The notes: a model not told the origin generated them from the sequence alone. 64,000 bases of DNA from Mycteria americana (GCF_035582795.1 NC_134366.1:818501-882500); one strand, 5' to 3'; shown: positions 9,901-23,490, counted from the stretch's first letter. Numbers and translations are program-made.

Positions 9901-12900
9901 CTGCCCCGGGGAGCAGGGCCCGTTGCCTTCCCTTCGCCGAGGAGCAGAGGCTGCCAGCCAGGGCGGAGGGTGGAAGGTCCTTGTTAGAGGTCACCAAATC
10001 CAGGCAGAGCTGGAAACGAAGCTAATCTGCTGCTGCCGAGGCAAGCTTCAGGCGTGCTGGAGAAAACGCCCGGTGCGGGTGCCAGCCCTTGGCCTGGCAG
10101 CGGCTGCACCGTGGCCGTGTCCCCGTGCCTACGGGGAAGGCGTGCGGTGCTGGGAGCCACTGGGTCCCTCCGTGCTCCTCAGGAGCCCACGCCGGAGCCG
10201 AGGGGCCCAGGCGGCTGCTGCCTTTTAAGGCTGCTCTGGGCTGATGAATCGGCTGCCAACCTGCGCGGCGGCGCTCAGCAGGCAGCGGCGCGCTGGGGGT
10301 CCCGGGCGGGCGGCGCAGACCGTCTGCTCAGCATTAAGGAATGACGGGTTTTCCCCGGCAGTGCCCTGTTCTCTTCCCCGCTGGGGCTGCGCTCGCCGAG
10401 CGGCCGCTCTCGCCCCCCGTGCAGCTCTCGCTCCCAGCTCTGCTCGGCCCCCGCGGCTCTCGGTCGACAGCCCCAGCTCGGCCCAGTGTCTTGTTTTAGA
10501 TGCACAGAGCTGATGCCGCGCTCTCCTGGTGCTGCCTGCTCTGGGCTGATGCCACACGCATCCCTCCGTGCCACGGCCAGGATGGGATGCCCCAGCTCCA
10601 GCCCTCCCCACAGGCCGCAGACACCCAGGGCGGGGGAGCAGATGGGCGCTGGGCTCGGCCCCGTGGTGCTCACCTGGCCCTTCGCTCTGGTGCCCTTCGC
10701 TCTTTTAGCACGTGGTGGTGAGACACGGCCAGCGTCACCCAGACCCCGGGGACGGGTGGAAACCCTCTGCCATCACCTGCACGTGCGAGGGGGGATGCAG
10801 GGGACCCAGCAGCCGGGCGGGTGCGATGCCCCGGCTGATGGAGGTCCAGGCAGTGGCTTACTCGCGCCTGGGGCTCCCGGCCGGCCCCGGGACACGTGCA
10901 GGCGGTGCCCCTGTCCTTCCTCCTGCCATGGGAACAGACCCTGCGAGTCACCCAGAAACAGATTAAACTGGCTAAAACCAGACTGAGCGTCAGGGCTGGA
11001 CGAGGAACGTGCATTTAGATTAAATCCGGTGCATTCGGCTGCCCGGGGAGCTCTATTGAGAGGGCAGGTTTAGGCGCCGGCCGGGGCCGTCCAGCTCCGT
11101 CCTGGGGGTGGGCAGGAGCCAGGCGCCGCGTGCCCCTTGGGGCAGGGACATCGCCCAGCGCCCCCGGGGCACAGCTGCCCTTCGCCAGCGGCACAAGGGA
11201 AGCCCCCAGCCCGAAAGGTCCCCATCCACCCTCACCATGCGCAGGAGCGTCCCCGTCCCCCGCAGCCTCCTCCTGCACCACCCTGGCAGGACCGTCCCCA
11301 CCGGGATGTCACAGAGCCGAGAAACCCACCGGCGGGTGGGTTTGCCAAAATGCTTGTGCTCCCGTGAAGTCAGGAGCAACAAACCCTCACGCCGCCGAGG
11401 CAGCAGCGATGGTCAGGGCGTAATTGTCCCAGAGAAGCTGTGGAGCTGCGAGCATGGGACGCAAATGACACTGCTGCCACCTGGAAAGGGCCGTGGGGGG
11501 ACAGTGGCTGCTCCCCAGGTGCTGCCATCCACCTCCTCCCCACTCCTCCCTCCTCCCTCCTCCCTTGCAGCAGCCCCTGGGAAATTTATTTTTGCGGCAT
11601 CGCAGGCGATGCCCAGACTATTCCTGGAAATCACCGGTGCCATCGGACCTGTCACTTGCATCAACCCCGCGCTGCCAGCGCCGGTCCCCGGGCGTGGGCT
11701 GCCCTCGGCTGTTGCCTGAGGGGTGCGAGGCAGCAGAAGGGAGCGGGCAGGGGCCTGCACCACCGGGGTCTTCCTCGCCCAAAATGCTTCCCCCGCAGCG
11801 GGTGGGCAGGCGAGGAGGAAGGGCGGGCGTGCGCGGGGGGACGCAGCCCCGGAGGCACCTCCGTGCCCCGTCCAGGCTTCGCCCCTCGGCTTCGCCTCCT
11901 GCAGCGGGGCTGTGCTCGCAAGCGCTTCAAGGTGCCACAGAGCCTCGGGCGCCTTTGGAGAAGGGATGTCACCAAGATGTCCACAGCTCGGCCGCTCGGG
12001 CCAGCGTGGGTCTGCCTTTGGGGGGTTTTGTCTGCTTTTGGGGGCACAGCCCCAGCGGCCGCAGACAGGACGTGCTGGCCCCAGGGGGGTGGGTTTGCCG
12101 CTTTCCACCCGCAGAAGACACGTCCCCGTTTGTTTCTGTTGGATGAACTCCCCAGCGATGTTTGCTGGGCCTTAAGGCTCAAGCAAAGAACCATAAAAAG
12201 GGAGAATAACATCAAAAGAGGAAAGTGGAAGGAGGCCAAGAGGAACACAGCCAAGTGCCCTTTCCTTCTTTCTCTTTTGCTCTGTGCGGGAAATCCCCGA
12301 GACTGGGGGCTGTGTCACATCCCTGTGCCAGGCAAGACGTGGCCCCGACCCCGCACGGTCCTGCCACCACGGGGCCACGTGAGCAGGAGGGTCCCTGACA
12401 GCGGCTCAGGGGTCCCGGGGAGGGCAGGGAACCAGGAGGAGGAGGCTCAGCTGGAGGAGAGGGGCCCAGGGCAGGAGCTCCTGTCTGGAGCCGGGGTGAA
12501 ACCGTGCTGCGGCTTTCGCTCCACCTCGGTGGACGGCCGTGGGGCGACTTTTGCCATTGCATTCGGTGGGACAGGAAGGTTGGTCCCCGCTGGGCCACGT
12601 GTGCCGGCGGAGGAGCCCTGTGGCCGGATCTTGGGTGTCTCCGCCAAAGGAATTAAGCAGGGCAGGGAAGGAGACAGCGGCTACTCCGCGGTGATGAGAT
12701 TAGTGCCTGCAAACACCACCACGGTGGTTGCACAAGCCTCTTCAAACAACTGCCAGGTGCCACGTGAAGGTGCAGCCCTGGCTCTGCGGTGCTCATCCCC
12801 ACCACCCCAACCGGGTCTCCCGCACTGGGCAGGGGCCTCCCCACGTGCCACGGCTCAGCAAACCCCCCCCCAAGCAAACCCCGGTGCTGGCGGTGGGTCG

Positions 12901-13869
12901 GGAAGCGTGGCTGGCACCTGGGGGGATGCTGGCAGCAGCCCCACAGGGTGACCCACGCAGCGTCAGGCCCCCGAGCCACCCGGCACGGGTGAGCTGCCGT
13001 GGGTTGATGCCGTGTGGAGGCTCACCGAGGAGCTGCAGCCCCATTCTGGGCACAGGCCCCACGTGCCGGGAGATGGCCGTCTCACAGCCAGGCTCGAGGG
13101 TCTCGAGTGGGAGCACGGTGGGAGCACGGGGTTCGCGGGTGTGCCCTGGGAACAGCCCCGGGGCTGTGTGCTAATGAGGGATGATCCAGCGGCACCCCGG
13201 CAGCGCTGCAATCCTCCCCGTGCGTGACACTGAGCAACAACGTAATTAGAAGGTGCCAGCGCTGCTGCGGTTCAGCCCTGGTTCAGCCCTGCTTCGCCTC
13301 TGCTTCCTCCTCCCCAGGGCGGGGGCAGGCCTGCAGCGCGGTGCAGGGGCAGGAGCTGGGCCCACGCAGGTCTCCGACTCCCGCCACCGCCCACTGCAGC
13401 CCTTCTCACGCAGGTTACAGAGCAGAGGCATGCTTTGGGAGGCAGCAGTATGACGAAGGATCCAAACCTATCTCCCACCACCAAGTTACCCAGTTCGGCA
13501 TGCAGCAAGCTCCGTGGAGGACCCCTGTGCTCACGGGAACTCTCCGGGCATCACCGGGGTCCCAGGAGATGCGAGGTCTGCCCATGCAGAGCAACCACAA
13601 GTGCATTTGGGGCTGTGCTTGGGGCTTTCCTGGGTGCTTTGGGTGCTGATTTTGGTCCTGGCCCTTACCCTGTTGCTGCAGGAGGAGGAGCAGTGCCCCA
13701 GGCTCCACGCTGGGAACACCGGTCACATCCCCACCAGTCCCACAGATCTGCGTCCCAGCTGGTTGCTCCCCTCCCCTCCATCAAATCTGGTTGGAATTGG
13801 GTAAGAAGTTTGAACGTTGTTGTGCAAGGCAGATCCACGCACACAGCCGCTGCTCAGCCTCATTTCCCT
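6924..13869. other. GC-rich intergenic region, no supported gene
   Basis: From about 7 kb, and strongly from 9.5 to 13.4 kb, the DNA is GC-rich, so stop codons are rare and long frames occur on both strands. The longest is 11440-12951 (+). These frames overlap each other, are Pro/Gly/Arg/Ala-rich, and show no domain, no conserved motif and no coherent splice pattern. I do not call them genes. No transposon terminus or tandem array was recognised. A regulatory or lncRNA role cannot be excluded. Confidence 0.7.
7718..7723 (+). terminator. Possible distal poly(A) signal AATAAA
   Basis: AATAAA with a G/T-rich element (GGTTTGTCT) beginning about 18 bp downstream at 7741. It could serve a longer CDC25A 3'UTR. 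It lies 820 bp past the proximal signal. Use cannot be decided from sequence. Confidence 0.35.
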
Positions 13870-15230
13870 GGGCAACCTGACCAAAAATGTCCCTGTGCTG
13901 GGAAGATCATGGAACAGATCCTCACAGAAGCTATGCTAAGGCACACGGAGGACAGGGCAGTGATTCGAGACAGCCAGCATGGCTTCACCAAGGGCAAGTT
14001 CTGCCTGACCAACGTAATGGCCTTCTGTGATGGAGTGACTACATCGGTGGACAAGGGAAGAGCTACGGATGTCATCTATCTGGACTTCTGTAAGGCCTTT
14101 GACACAGTCACCCACAACATCCTTCTCTCTAAATTGGAGATACGGATTTGATGGGTGGACTGTTCAGTGGATGAGGAATTGGTTGGATGGTCGCACCCAG
14201 AGAGTAGTAGTCAACGGCTCAATGTCCAGATGGAGATCTGTGACAAGTGGTGTCCCTCAGGGGTCCGTACTGGGACCAGTGCTGTTTAATACCTTCATCA
14301 ACAACATCGTGGGATCGAGTGCACCCTCAGCAAGTTTGCAGATGACACCAAGCTGAGTGGTGCAGTTAACACGCCTGAGGGACGGGATGCCTTCCAGAAG
14401 GACCTGGACAAGCTGGAGAAGTGGGCCCATGTGAACCTCATGAGGTTCAACAAGGCCAAGAGCAGGGTCCTGCATGTGGTTGGGGGCAACCCCTGGTATC
14501 GATACAGGCTGGGGATGAAGGGATTGGGAGCAGCCCTGCGCAGAGGGACTGGGGGGTACTGGTGGATGAAAAGCTGGACATGAGCCGGCGATGTGCGCTC
14601 ACAGCCCAGAAAGCCAACCGCATCCTGGGTGCATCGCCCGCAGCGTGGCCAGCAGGTCGAGGGAGGGGATTCTGCCCCTCTGCTCCGCTCTGGGGAGACC
14701 CCCCCTGCAGTGCTGCGTCCAGCTCGGGGGTCCTCAGCACAGGAAAGACACGGAGCTGTTGGAGCGGGTCCAGAGGAGGCCACAAAAATGCTCCGAGGGG
14801 TGGAACACCTCTGCTGTGAGGACAGGCTGAGAGAGCTGGGGTTGTTCAGCCTGGAGAAGAGAAGGCTCCGGGGAGACCTTATAGCAGCCTGCCAGTACTT
14901 AAAGGGGGCTGGTAAGAAAGATGGGGAGGGACTTTTTAGCAGGGCCTGTTGCGATAGGACAAGGGGGAATGGTTTTTAACTAAAAGAGAGGAGATTCAGA
15001 CTAGATCTAAGGAAGAAATTTTTTATGATGGGGGTGTGAGACACTGGCCCAGGTTGCCCAGAGAGGTGGGAGATGCCCCGTCCCTGGAAACATTCAAGGT
15101 CAGGTTGGACGGGGCTCTGAGCAACCTGATCCAGTTGAAGATGTCCCTGCTCATGGCAGGGGGTTGGACTGGGTGACCTGGAAAGGTCCCTTCCAACCCA
15201 AACTATTCTAGGATTCTATTCTATGATTCT
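13870..15230 (+). mobile_element. CR1 LINE retrotransposon, 5'-truncated and degenerate
   Basis: A non-LTR retrotransposon of the chicken-repeat-1 family. The conceptual product shows the C-terminal half of the reverse transcriptase in order: [61 protein letters not shown] and the catalytic FADDTKLSG box (FADD codons 14335-14346). The post-RT region follows ([41 protein letters not shown]). Next comes the 3'UTR with the GGGTTGGACTGGGTGACC-type block and a terminal ATTCTATGATTCT repeat ending near 15230. The frame is broken at about 14150 (small deletion, TGA) and again near 14310, with more shifts after 14500, so it is dead. The 5' boundary is approximate. CR1 copies usually lack target-site duplications, and I see none. 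Confidence 0.95.
13900..14980 (+). pseudogene. Broken CR1 ORF2 reverse-transcriptase remnant
   Basis: The coding part of the CR1 element, spread over at least three frames. The first runs to the TGA at 14149-14151. The second resumes with the YGFDGWTVQ block and loses frame after FINN. The third carries the tail from about 14593 to the TAA near 14979. Only part of ORF2 is present, with no endonuclease domain, as expected of 5' truncation during target-primed reverse transcription. It is not expected to be expressed as a functional protein. Confidence 0.9.
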
Positions 15231-16640
15231 AAAAATCAAGGCAGGACTCGGGGAAGCCCCACATACCACCTCAATTCAAACAGAGCTGCAATGCAGGGAG
15301 CCCTTTGACAGTGCATACGCCACTGACGATTGCCCACCGTGGTGCTTACTAATGAGCTTCTGCACCAACCTGAAGATGCTGCCCACGGGCAGGGTGTGCC
15401 CTGCAAAAAAATGGAGTGGTGGGCTTGGCAGCAGTGCAGAGATGTCACGCCACCGAGCTGCTCTTCCTCCAAAAGATGGTCCTGGCTCCATCCATCATTG
15501 CAGCTGAGCTGGAAACAGCTGTGCTGAAATGGGCCCGTGCCTTGAAATCCACCCTCTCCTGCAGCCTGGAGGATCCCCTGAGCTCTCAAACAATCGCTGA
15601 GGAAGATAATGATCTTTTAATGGGAAGCAGCGCAGCCTCTTCAGCTTGTGCAAGCAAGCCTGGCTAGCTGGAGGAATGGGCACATTAGCTCGGCACAGCT
15701 TCTCACTGTCCCTTTCTTCCCTGGGGTGAAACCCATCCCTAAAGCACCGCACCGCACTGGTTAAATCCCAAAGATGCTCAGAGGGGGTGAGAGACCGAAG
15801 CCCCATGCCGAGTCTCCGTGTGTCCAGCACTACGCACCGCGCAGGTCCTGGAGTCCAGAGCTGCCTGTGCTCTCCGTGGCAGGGACGGGTGGAGGATCTC
15901 CCCTCCTCCCCACCCTCGCCGGCTGTAGCACATTCAGAAATCCCCATTTCCCACCTCCAAGCTCACTCCCAGGCCCACTGCAGACCCCCTCAGCCTTCTG
16001 GTTAGCTTTCAGACCATCTCTGAAGACCTCTGTGGTCAGACCAAGATAATCTCGATGACAAGCTGCCCGCCCTTTCCAAAGGAGGACACTGGCTGTGCCA
16101 TCTCCGTGTCTCCAGTTACACAAACATCCACAGACAGTGGAGGGGCAGTGGCCCACAGTGACCTACCCTGCACTGCAGGATTATTTTAGGAAACTTGGTG
16201 ACAGCAGGGAGCTCACATCTAGCCGGCATCTCCCCTTGCCCTCCCCTGGCTGCACTGCTCCGGGGGCAAGAGCAAGAACATGCCACAGTGGCCTCGCGCA
16301 GGGGCTGGGGAGGCATTTGGTGAAACGCCAAGGGCATGGCCAGCATCCCCTTCCTTGACTCTTGCCAGGCTCAACTCGAACCGACTGGGGTGTGGCTGTA
16401 GAGATTGGGTGCGGGGAGCCCTTCTCCAGCTTCACCTCCCTCCCTCAGAGGCTCTCTCCTCACCTCTGTCTTCTCCCGTCGGAAACCAGCAGGACCCGCT
16501 CCTCCCTCGGCTCAGGAAGGAGAGATTACCGGGGCAGAGCCATCATTTACACCACCACCTGCTTAAATGATTGGGTGAAGTCGCTCTCTGATTAGCAGCA
16601 GAAGCATTGCTTGAGATCACAGCTTTGTTGTGCTACGGGC

Positions 16641-16677
16641 TGTACGTGCACGCACACACACGCACGTGCACACGCAC
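16641..16677. repeat. Alternating purine-pyrimidine (CA/CG/TG) tract, Z-DNA prone
   Basis: 37 bp of strict purine-pyrimidine alternation made of TG, CA and CG steps, with an internal dyad around GCACGTGC. Such tracts are classic Z-DNA formers under negative supercoiling. Here it is a short, impure CA microsatellite. Confidence 0.75.
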
Positions 16678-19600
16678 TACGGCTGTGCGCAGATGTCTTT
16701 TGGGTCCTGCTGAGGCTGTTTAATGTATTACTGTTCCCAGCTGCTCACAGCTGACCCTTTAGCTGGCTGCTGCGCTGGTGGGACCATCGGAGTCCTTCAC
16801 AACCTGGTTTTTGTCAAGAGCCGCGATAGCAGCAAACCTCTGCACCAGAGGCCGTGGGGCTACGGGATCCTGGGGGCAGTGAGCAGGGGACTGGGGCTCT
16901 CTCCACTCACTAATGCCCTGCTCCTCGCCTGGTCTGACCTCACTCTGCAGCCAGGGCCTGTTCCTAGGGGATTTCACCCCAAACTGACATCAGGCAAGAT
17001 CTGATCTGTCATTTCAACCCACCTTTTGTGCTGTGTCAACGAGCCCTGCCGTGGGGTTTGAACCAGAGAAGGACCGCTCTCAGCTCCACGTCCACCAGCT
17101 CCATGGGGCAGCAGAAGCTGCAACAACAGCTCGGAAAGGGGACAGCAGAGGCAGGGTATTGTCTTAAACTGCGGCAGCTGTTTGCAAAACGAACGTGTGT
17201 CCGTGGCCTAGGAGACCGCCTCTTGCCTGGATAGCTGACAGTTGAAATAAAGACGTTCAGACTGAGGAGACAAAGGCACAATTGTTATCGCCACAGCATG
17301 GACGGGGTTCAAAGAGGCAAGTGGCTGTCGTGCACGGAGGCTGTGGCGGAGCTGCCGAGTCCTGGAAGGCTCGTGTGCTGTTGTTGCATGCTGCTAAACA
17401 GCAGCTGGAGCTCATGGAAAACAATTCCCCCATGCCCCTCTCAACACCGGGAAACTCCTGGCAGCTGGAACCTGATCCCAAGCATGGAGGACGGCTGGCT
17501 GGCAGTGCCTGCACCGGCAGAGAGAACCGGGAAGCAGGAGAGCAACCCTGCAGCTGCTGGGAGAGGCAGGTTTCAGAGGGATTCTGGCGGAGGGAGAAGT
17601 GCAGGATTTGGCTCAAGGGTGCTGGGATTGGAAGAGAAACAACCAGCAGTGCCTCATAGAAAAACGCTCCGGGAATTTCCGCGTGGGCTTTGCTGGATGC
17701 CGGCAGAGCTGCTGACCCCAGGCTGTGCCGATACTCAGGCCCCGTGAGATGCAGAGCAGCCGTACATAAGCTGAAGGCCATAACTGCCATGCTCCCTGTC
17801 TTCATCCCTGGCTGTCTGCCGAGCTGCCGCGCAAGCTCAAAGCCTCCACGCTGTGCCTGGGATCCCGGCTGGGGACTGCGGGATGCTCAGGTCTCCCCTT
17901 TGTTTGATCTACCCAGCCTGCGTGAGGGAGAAGGTGGGCTGAACGGAGCCCCCGGGCGTATGCAGACCCTCACCCTGCAGAGCGCTCCAGTGCTCAGGCT
18001 AAGACGGGCTGAGCCCACGCACGGGCTCCTGCGCAGCTCTGGCACCACACGCCCCAGGTATCGCTGTACGGCAGTCTGGATGCACCTGGGTGCTTAGGTG
18101 AGTCATCGAGCCCCAGGGTCTTATTCACCTTCTCATCTGTGTCTCATTCACCTTCTCACACACGCACTGCTTTGTTGAGATAGGGTTGCTTCTGCCGGAC
18201 AGAGCATCTTTCCACGAGCCCTGCGTCTGCTCCAGCGGGCTGGTGCAGCAGAGCGGAGCGGAGCAGCACGGACCCAGAGGTGCGCTGAGCATGGCTGAAT
18301 ACAGCAGGGAATTTGCAGCGACCTGGACATTTCATATCCATGAAGCAGGAGCTGGACTTGGAGCCAGACACTCTTGTGCTGCCTCTTTTCTTCCCCAGAT
18401 GGATGCACGAGTCCTTTTTGTCAGAAGCATGTTTGTGCAGTCAAGAGCAGCAAGTCTGGATTTGAGCCTGGGCTCTGACCCAGGGCTGCTCGGCTGCAGA
18501 GGGAACATTCACAGACACAGGCAGCTGGCGGGTGGCAGGAAACGCTGGCTGCTACACGCATTCACACCCTCCCGCATGTTAGTGGGGATGCAATAAGAAG
18601 GCCTGAGAAAAACAAAAAGCATTAGGTTAACAGGCCTTAAAGTGGCTTCCATTCCCGTTTCTGCAGCTAAGCAGTTGCCCTCTGCTTTTGGCTAAAATTG
18701 AGTAGGAGCTTCCATGCCTTGCTGAATACTTTGACGGCAAAATTGGGGTTCAGATGCTTTTTCTTCCTCCTGGAAGTGAGGAGGAGATCCCTGCACAGTA
18801 AGCTAGGCTCTCTCTCCTCCCTCGCCACAGGACAGCTAGAATAGACTTTTCTTTCTCTAGAATGATGTTGCTATTGACAAAAGTATGTAGACACCCACCC
18901 ACTCATAAATAACTCAGTTATTTCCAAACAGAGCTGGTCTTTGCCATAATTTCCTGCAGTCCCCTGTGCAATCAGGCTGCCTCTGTGCTGCGGCGAGCAT
19001 TGTTCCGCTCTCCAGTAAACCAGGCCTATCAAGAACTGCCTCCGCAGCAGATCTCCGGTCAGCCAGCTCATCCAGGGCTGGATTTCGGTTGAGTCACAGT
19101 ATCAGGTTGCTCAAAGCATCCATTACAAGACATTTTAATCAGCCTAGGAGGAGAAGCTGTTCCAGCTGAAAAGAAAAAAATACTTCAGCTCTTCGTGGCT
19201 CAGCTGCGTACACAGGGACTTTCAGTACGTAGCACTCGCAGGAGTCCAGGAGACACGGAGATTTACCACATTCTCTCGCCACCATAACCAATGGCCTGGG
19301 GTGCCTTCCTGTTTCACCAAATTTCCACTGAGAAGAATTTCAATATTCAAATAACAGCAGCCAAGATTTGTACAAACGGTACTACTACAACATTTGTACC
19401 AATGGTAGTACTCATGATCCTTAATGTTTTTTATGTGCCTGACTGGACAAACTGTGCAAAAGTTAATTTTCAGCAAACCCTGAGCCTTGCTTTCCACAGA
19501 CGTGGGATGTTCAAGGTGGGGACAACAGATGCAGGCATGAAAGCCCTGGCCTTTTTAGAAGTGTGGGTTTTGGCAGCATCCTGAATCCCTTTTCCCCCAC

Positions 19601-21037
19601 CCCTTTGTTGTTCCTTTAGCTACCTGCCTCCCCATCGCACTCGGAGCCGTGCCGGCGGTGAGCAGCGACCTGCTGCAGGCACCCACAGGTCTTCGCTGAT
19701 GACAGAGAGCAACCTCATCTACTCATTTTCAAGAATGCCTTATGAGGAAACAATAGTAGCAATCCTATACATCTTGCACATCTTTATACATATGTATATC
19801 CATAAAAATAGCAATTTTATGCTGTCTCTTTGTTTAGCAACTTTAAATGCTTTAAAATTAATGGTCTGTAAATATTAGAACCAGACATAATCACTGCAAG
19901 ACTCAGCTGAAAGAGCTCTATTCTGGAGGCCGCGGAGTTAGCCTCTGCACAACATCAGGATGTCATTTCTGACATTTTATTAAGCTCCCCTCAGTTGTCC
20001 TGGCAGGAAAGAAGATATTTTTTAACAATCATTAGTGTTTAAAAATATGCTGATTGTTTTCAGCTAAGTGTATTTTCAGTAATAAATAAACAGCAACGGA
20101 ACAGCTAAGCACCCCATTCGTGCACTTTTTGCTTTTGTGGAGTAGGTCGCTGATACGCCAGCCTTCCCTTAACAATAGACTTCCTTTTTTTGAACTGTTC
20201 TTTCAGTTTTGGCCATGATTTCCCTCTCTGAACAAGAGGCTGTCTGTCATCAACTGCTAGAAGAGAGATTATCTCTCCATTCTTCATGCCTGAGCATTCT
20301 GGCTGGGAAGCCCCAAGGGATTACCACAGGATCATTTGGTAATAAATAGCCATATTTGTAATATTTGGTTACAAATCGCATCCTAATACTCTTTAATAAC
20401 TGGGCATGTTTACCATACAAACACAAGATTTCTCTTTCATCACAATCCCTCCAAGATTTCTTCCGACCTATCTTTTAATCTAACCCTATGAGGAACCTTA
20501 GAAACAATACTTACATCGATGTTCTTTCATCATACTGCCAAATGAAGCTGTTGGTTCTCTTCTCCCAGACTAAAGCCTGACTCTGCGGCAGCGCACGGGG
20601 AGTTTGGTACACAGCCTTGTCAGCAAAGCCATCTACAGAAGAAAAAAATTACATACTTTGCTTGCAAGTTTCCTCACTGGGCAGGCACCGGCACTGCAAT
20701 GAAACGACAGGATTTTGAAGCTGCGGGGACTCAGGTGGCCCCGATTCCTCTGATCTCCCCAGCTTCAGCCCTTCCTCTTGGCTCTGGTGGCCCACAGCCA
20801 ACCAGTAACATACAGCACGGGGACCTGGGTGGTGTTTACTGCCTGAATATGGCCCTACAGGCTTAACCAGAAGACTAGCAGAGTTTGTTTCAGTTTCTAA
20901 ATAAGTCAGGGAAGTTTCTTTAGTGACCAGCTGGCCAACTTTAAGTATTCCTTTGATTTCCCAGTGCTTAAATCTTCTGTTTCATGATTAAGGTCTAAAA
21001 CTGGTGAGAAAGAGCAATACCTGCTTCTGTCCCTGAC

Positions 21038-21074
21038 AAAGGGGGGCGGGGAGAGAAAGAAAAAAAAAAAAGAG
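21038..21074. repeat. G/A-rich purine tract
   Basis: A near-pure purine run (one C at 21047): a G-rich half, then GAGAGAAAG, then a 13-A run. It is low-complexity sequence with possible triplex (H-DNA) potential. Confidence 0.6.
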
Positions 21075-23438
21075 TAACCTCTGCTAAAAGGCATTTTTGG
21101 AGGCAGTGATTCTTTTCTTTAATTAACACAGGGCAGTGCAGCAATAATTACACTCACGGGTTTTTCCCCAGTGAAGAAGGGAAATCAGGTGCACTACAGC
21201 CCTTCTGTCCGCCTTCCCTTTGAGACTACGGCCTTGGTCCCATCACACAGTACCTGGAAGAGCCAGTCCAGCAGCTCTCCAAACAGGCCCTTTTCTTCCC
21301 TTCAGCCGTGCTGTATCCCACCCCACTACCATGCACGCTTTTTTATTTCCTCTCCTGTCTCTCTGCTCTGTGATCTGGAGGAGTCAGCGCTGTCCCTAAG
21401 GGTTTCGTCTCCACTGTGGCTGCTGTAGCGTGTGACTCCGCTGGAGGCAGTGGCACAAGTCCAGTATCACCACAGGGATCAGCCTGCGGGGTGGGAGCCC
21501 CGGAGATGCCCACATGCACACACGGAGACACGCACATATGCCAGACAGAGCAGACCTCACGCTCGTGGAAGCGGACGCAGCTCTCCTCTGAGGGCTGCAG
21601 GATGTGGAGCAGCATGGAAGAGCGTCCTCGTGCTGCCGAGCGCTGGGTGGGTGCATCAGGAGGACGAGCGAGGGCGAAGGCAGCAGGGCTCAGCGGGGAC
21701 CCACTGAGCGCAGGTTCAGCATACAGTCTGCTTTCCCCGTTCCCGCTTTTGCAAGAGACGTGACCCTATTTTAAAAGCTTTGAGCTAGTTCCCCCAATTT
21801 AACAAGCCTCTGTTACAAACCTACATTCATTTATTAATGCTCAGGCTGTTCTCATTCTATCCCCTTTCTAATAACATTGCATTCTCACCAATGCTTATTT
21901 GGGATGACTGTGGGAAGATCCTGAAACCAGATATAGGCTTGGCAAAACATTCATTATGGCTGTGGCTCATCTTCTCAACCAAGAAATTGCATATTCCCCC
22001 AGTGTTCCAAATCTGCTTCCATTTGCTGAAGCAGCAATTTAACATTTAAGTAATTTGGCTCTTCTCAGTGGTTTCACATTTTACTTCTCAGGTTTCCTGA
22101 GGAATTTGTTGCAGACTAATATTTAATCATGCTCTGGTAGGGTGACAGCTCAAGTTTAGCAAAAATATTGCTAATATTCAGATCTGGAATAATTTAATTC
22201 AAAAGCAGATGCTTTCCCAAAATGATGGATTTATTTAGATACTAATTTTAGGGAAATGCTTGGGCTGGTTACAACCAGCACTACTCTGTTAGCATGTAAA
22301 GCTCTGTGCAGTGCATTCCTGACAGTGGTGACAAACTGATTATCCCTTATTCTCTCCTCCAAAGACTCCATGGCCAAGTAGAGGAGACAATAGGCATCAG
22401 AGCCTGTTCTCAGACAGAGGACAATTAATCCATAGACTTTTAAAACTGCTTTGGGGCTGACACTGACAGAAGTTGTCCATTAACAAAATATGGGAGGGAT
22501 GTCCACAAGGGACACAACTTCAAACGGAGAAGTCCCTTTCCAAAACTCTCTCTACAATGAGAGATTCATACAGCTACAATTAAAAGGTTCTCTGCTGGCT
22601 AAAAACAAGCAGTACGAAGGTTTCCAAGTGCTCTGTTAGCAGGATCTGAACATTGTCCTTGCTTCATCCAGTTTCATTTGGGGTTTCCATAAACCACAAG
22701 CACGGTCTGCAGTTCACTAGCTAGTATTTTTGCTAAAATCTTTAAACTGTGATTTAGTAATGATATGGGCCTCTAAGAACTGCACAGCAGCAAAGGCTCC
22801 TCTCACCAGGAGAACAACTACAGTAGTTTCTTTCATGGACTGTGGACGTTCCTCTTGAAAGGAATGGCCTGAAGGTCACCCCTCAGGAGCGTGCTAACAA
22901 CACCTTAAATACCTCGTGACGTTCGTCTGGATACTATCTGACCCCAGAGCTTCTCAAACTCCCCATTGCCTCTACAGTTTCTCCTGTTACTTCCTAAAAT
23001 TTCAGGTTTAATCAATCCCATGTATCTTCAGCTAGTCTGCTGCTCGCAGATCTACTTGAGTAACTCCAGAACTTCGGCTATTTGAGGACTAGAGGATTTT
23101 ATATTAAGCAGCAACAGTAGCATGTATTTCATTATGATGTGTAATGACCTTTGGGGCTTGTTTTTAATTTAGGAAAGAATTCTTGAGTCATTTCAGGCTT
23201 TCAAGCCAATATCTTCTTCACTTTCATATGGCATCTTTATGTTCCTAAAGGTTTGCTTGCTGGCGTCTTATTGCCAACATATTCAACTATACCTTTAAAT
23301 GAGTTAATTGCGACATGGGTTTCTGATCTTCTGTCTTCATGACTCTCTTGTAATCTTTTTCGCTCCTTCTCTAACATTCATTTTTCCCAAGCTCACTCTA
23401 TCTGTACGAGTCTGTTTATTGACTGATGCTGGCACTGA

Positions 23439-23490
23439 AGACTTCTATTTATAGAAGTCTTTATCACTTATTTCTTTATCACTTATTTTG
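23439..23490. repeat. Palindrome plus 15-bp tandem duplication
   Basis: AGACTTCTAT (23439-23448) and its exact reverse complement (23451-23460) are separated by TT. Two near-identical copies of a TTTATCACTTATTT unit follow immediately. Confidence 0.7.

Noticed and set aside
11440..12951. 503-codon open frame on the + strand, longest in the window
   Set aside because: It lies in GC-rich DNA where stops are rare. Antisense frames of 231 and 197 codons overlap it, the composition is Pro/Gly/Arg/Ala-rich without motifs, and no splice or promoter logic supports it.
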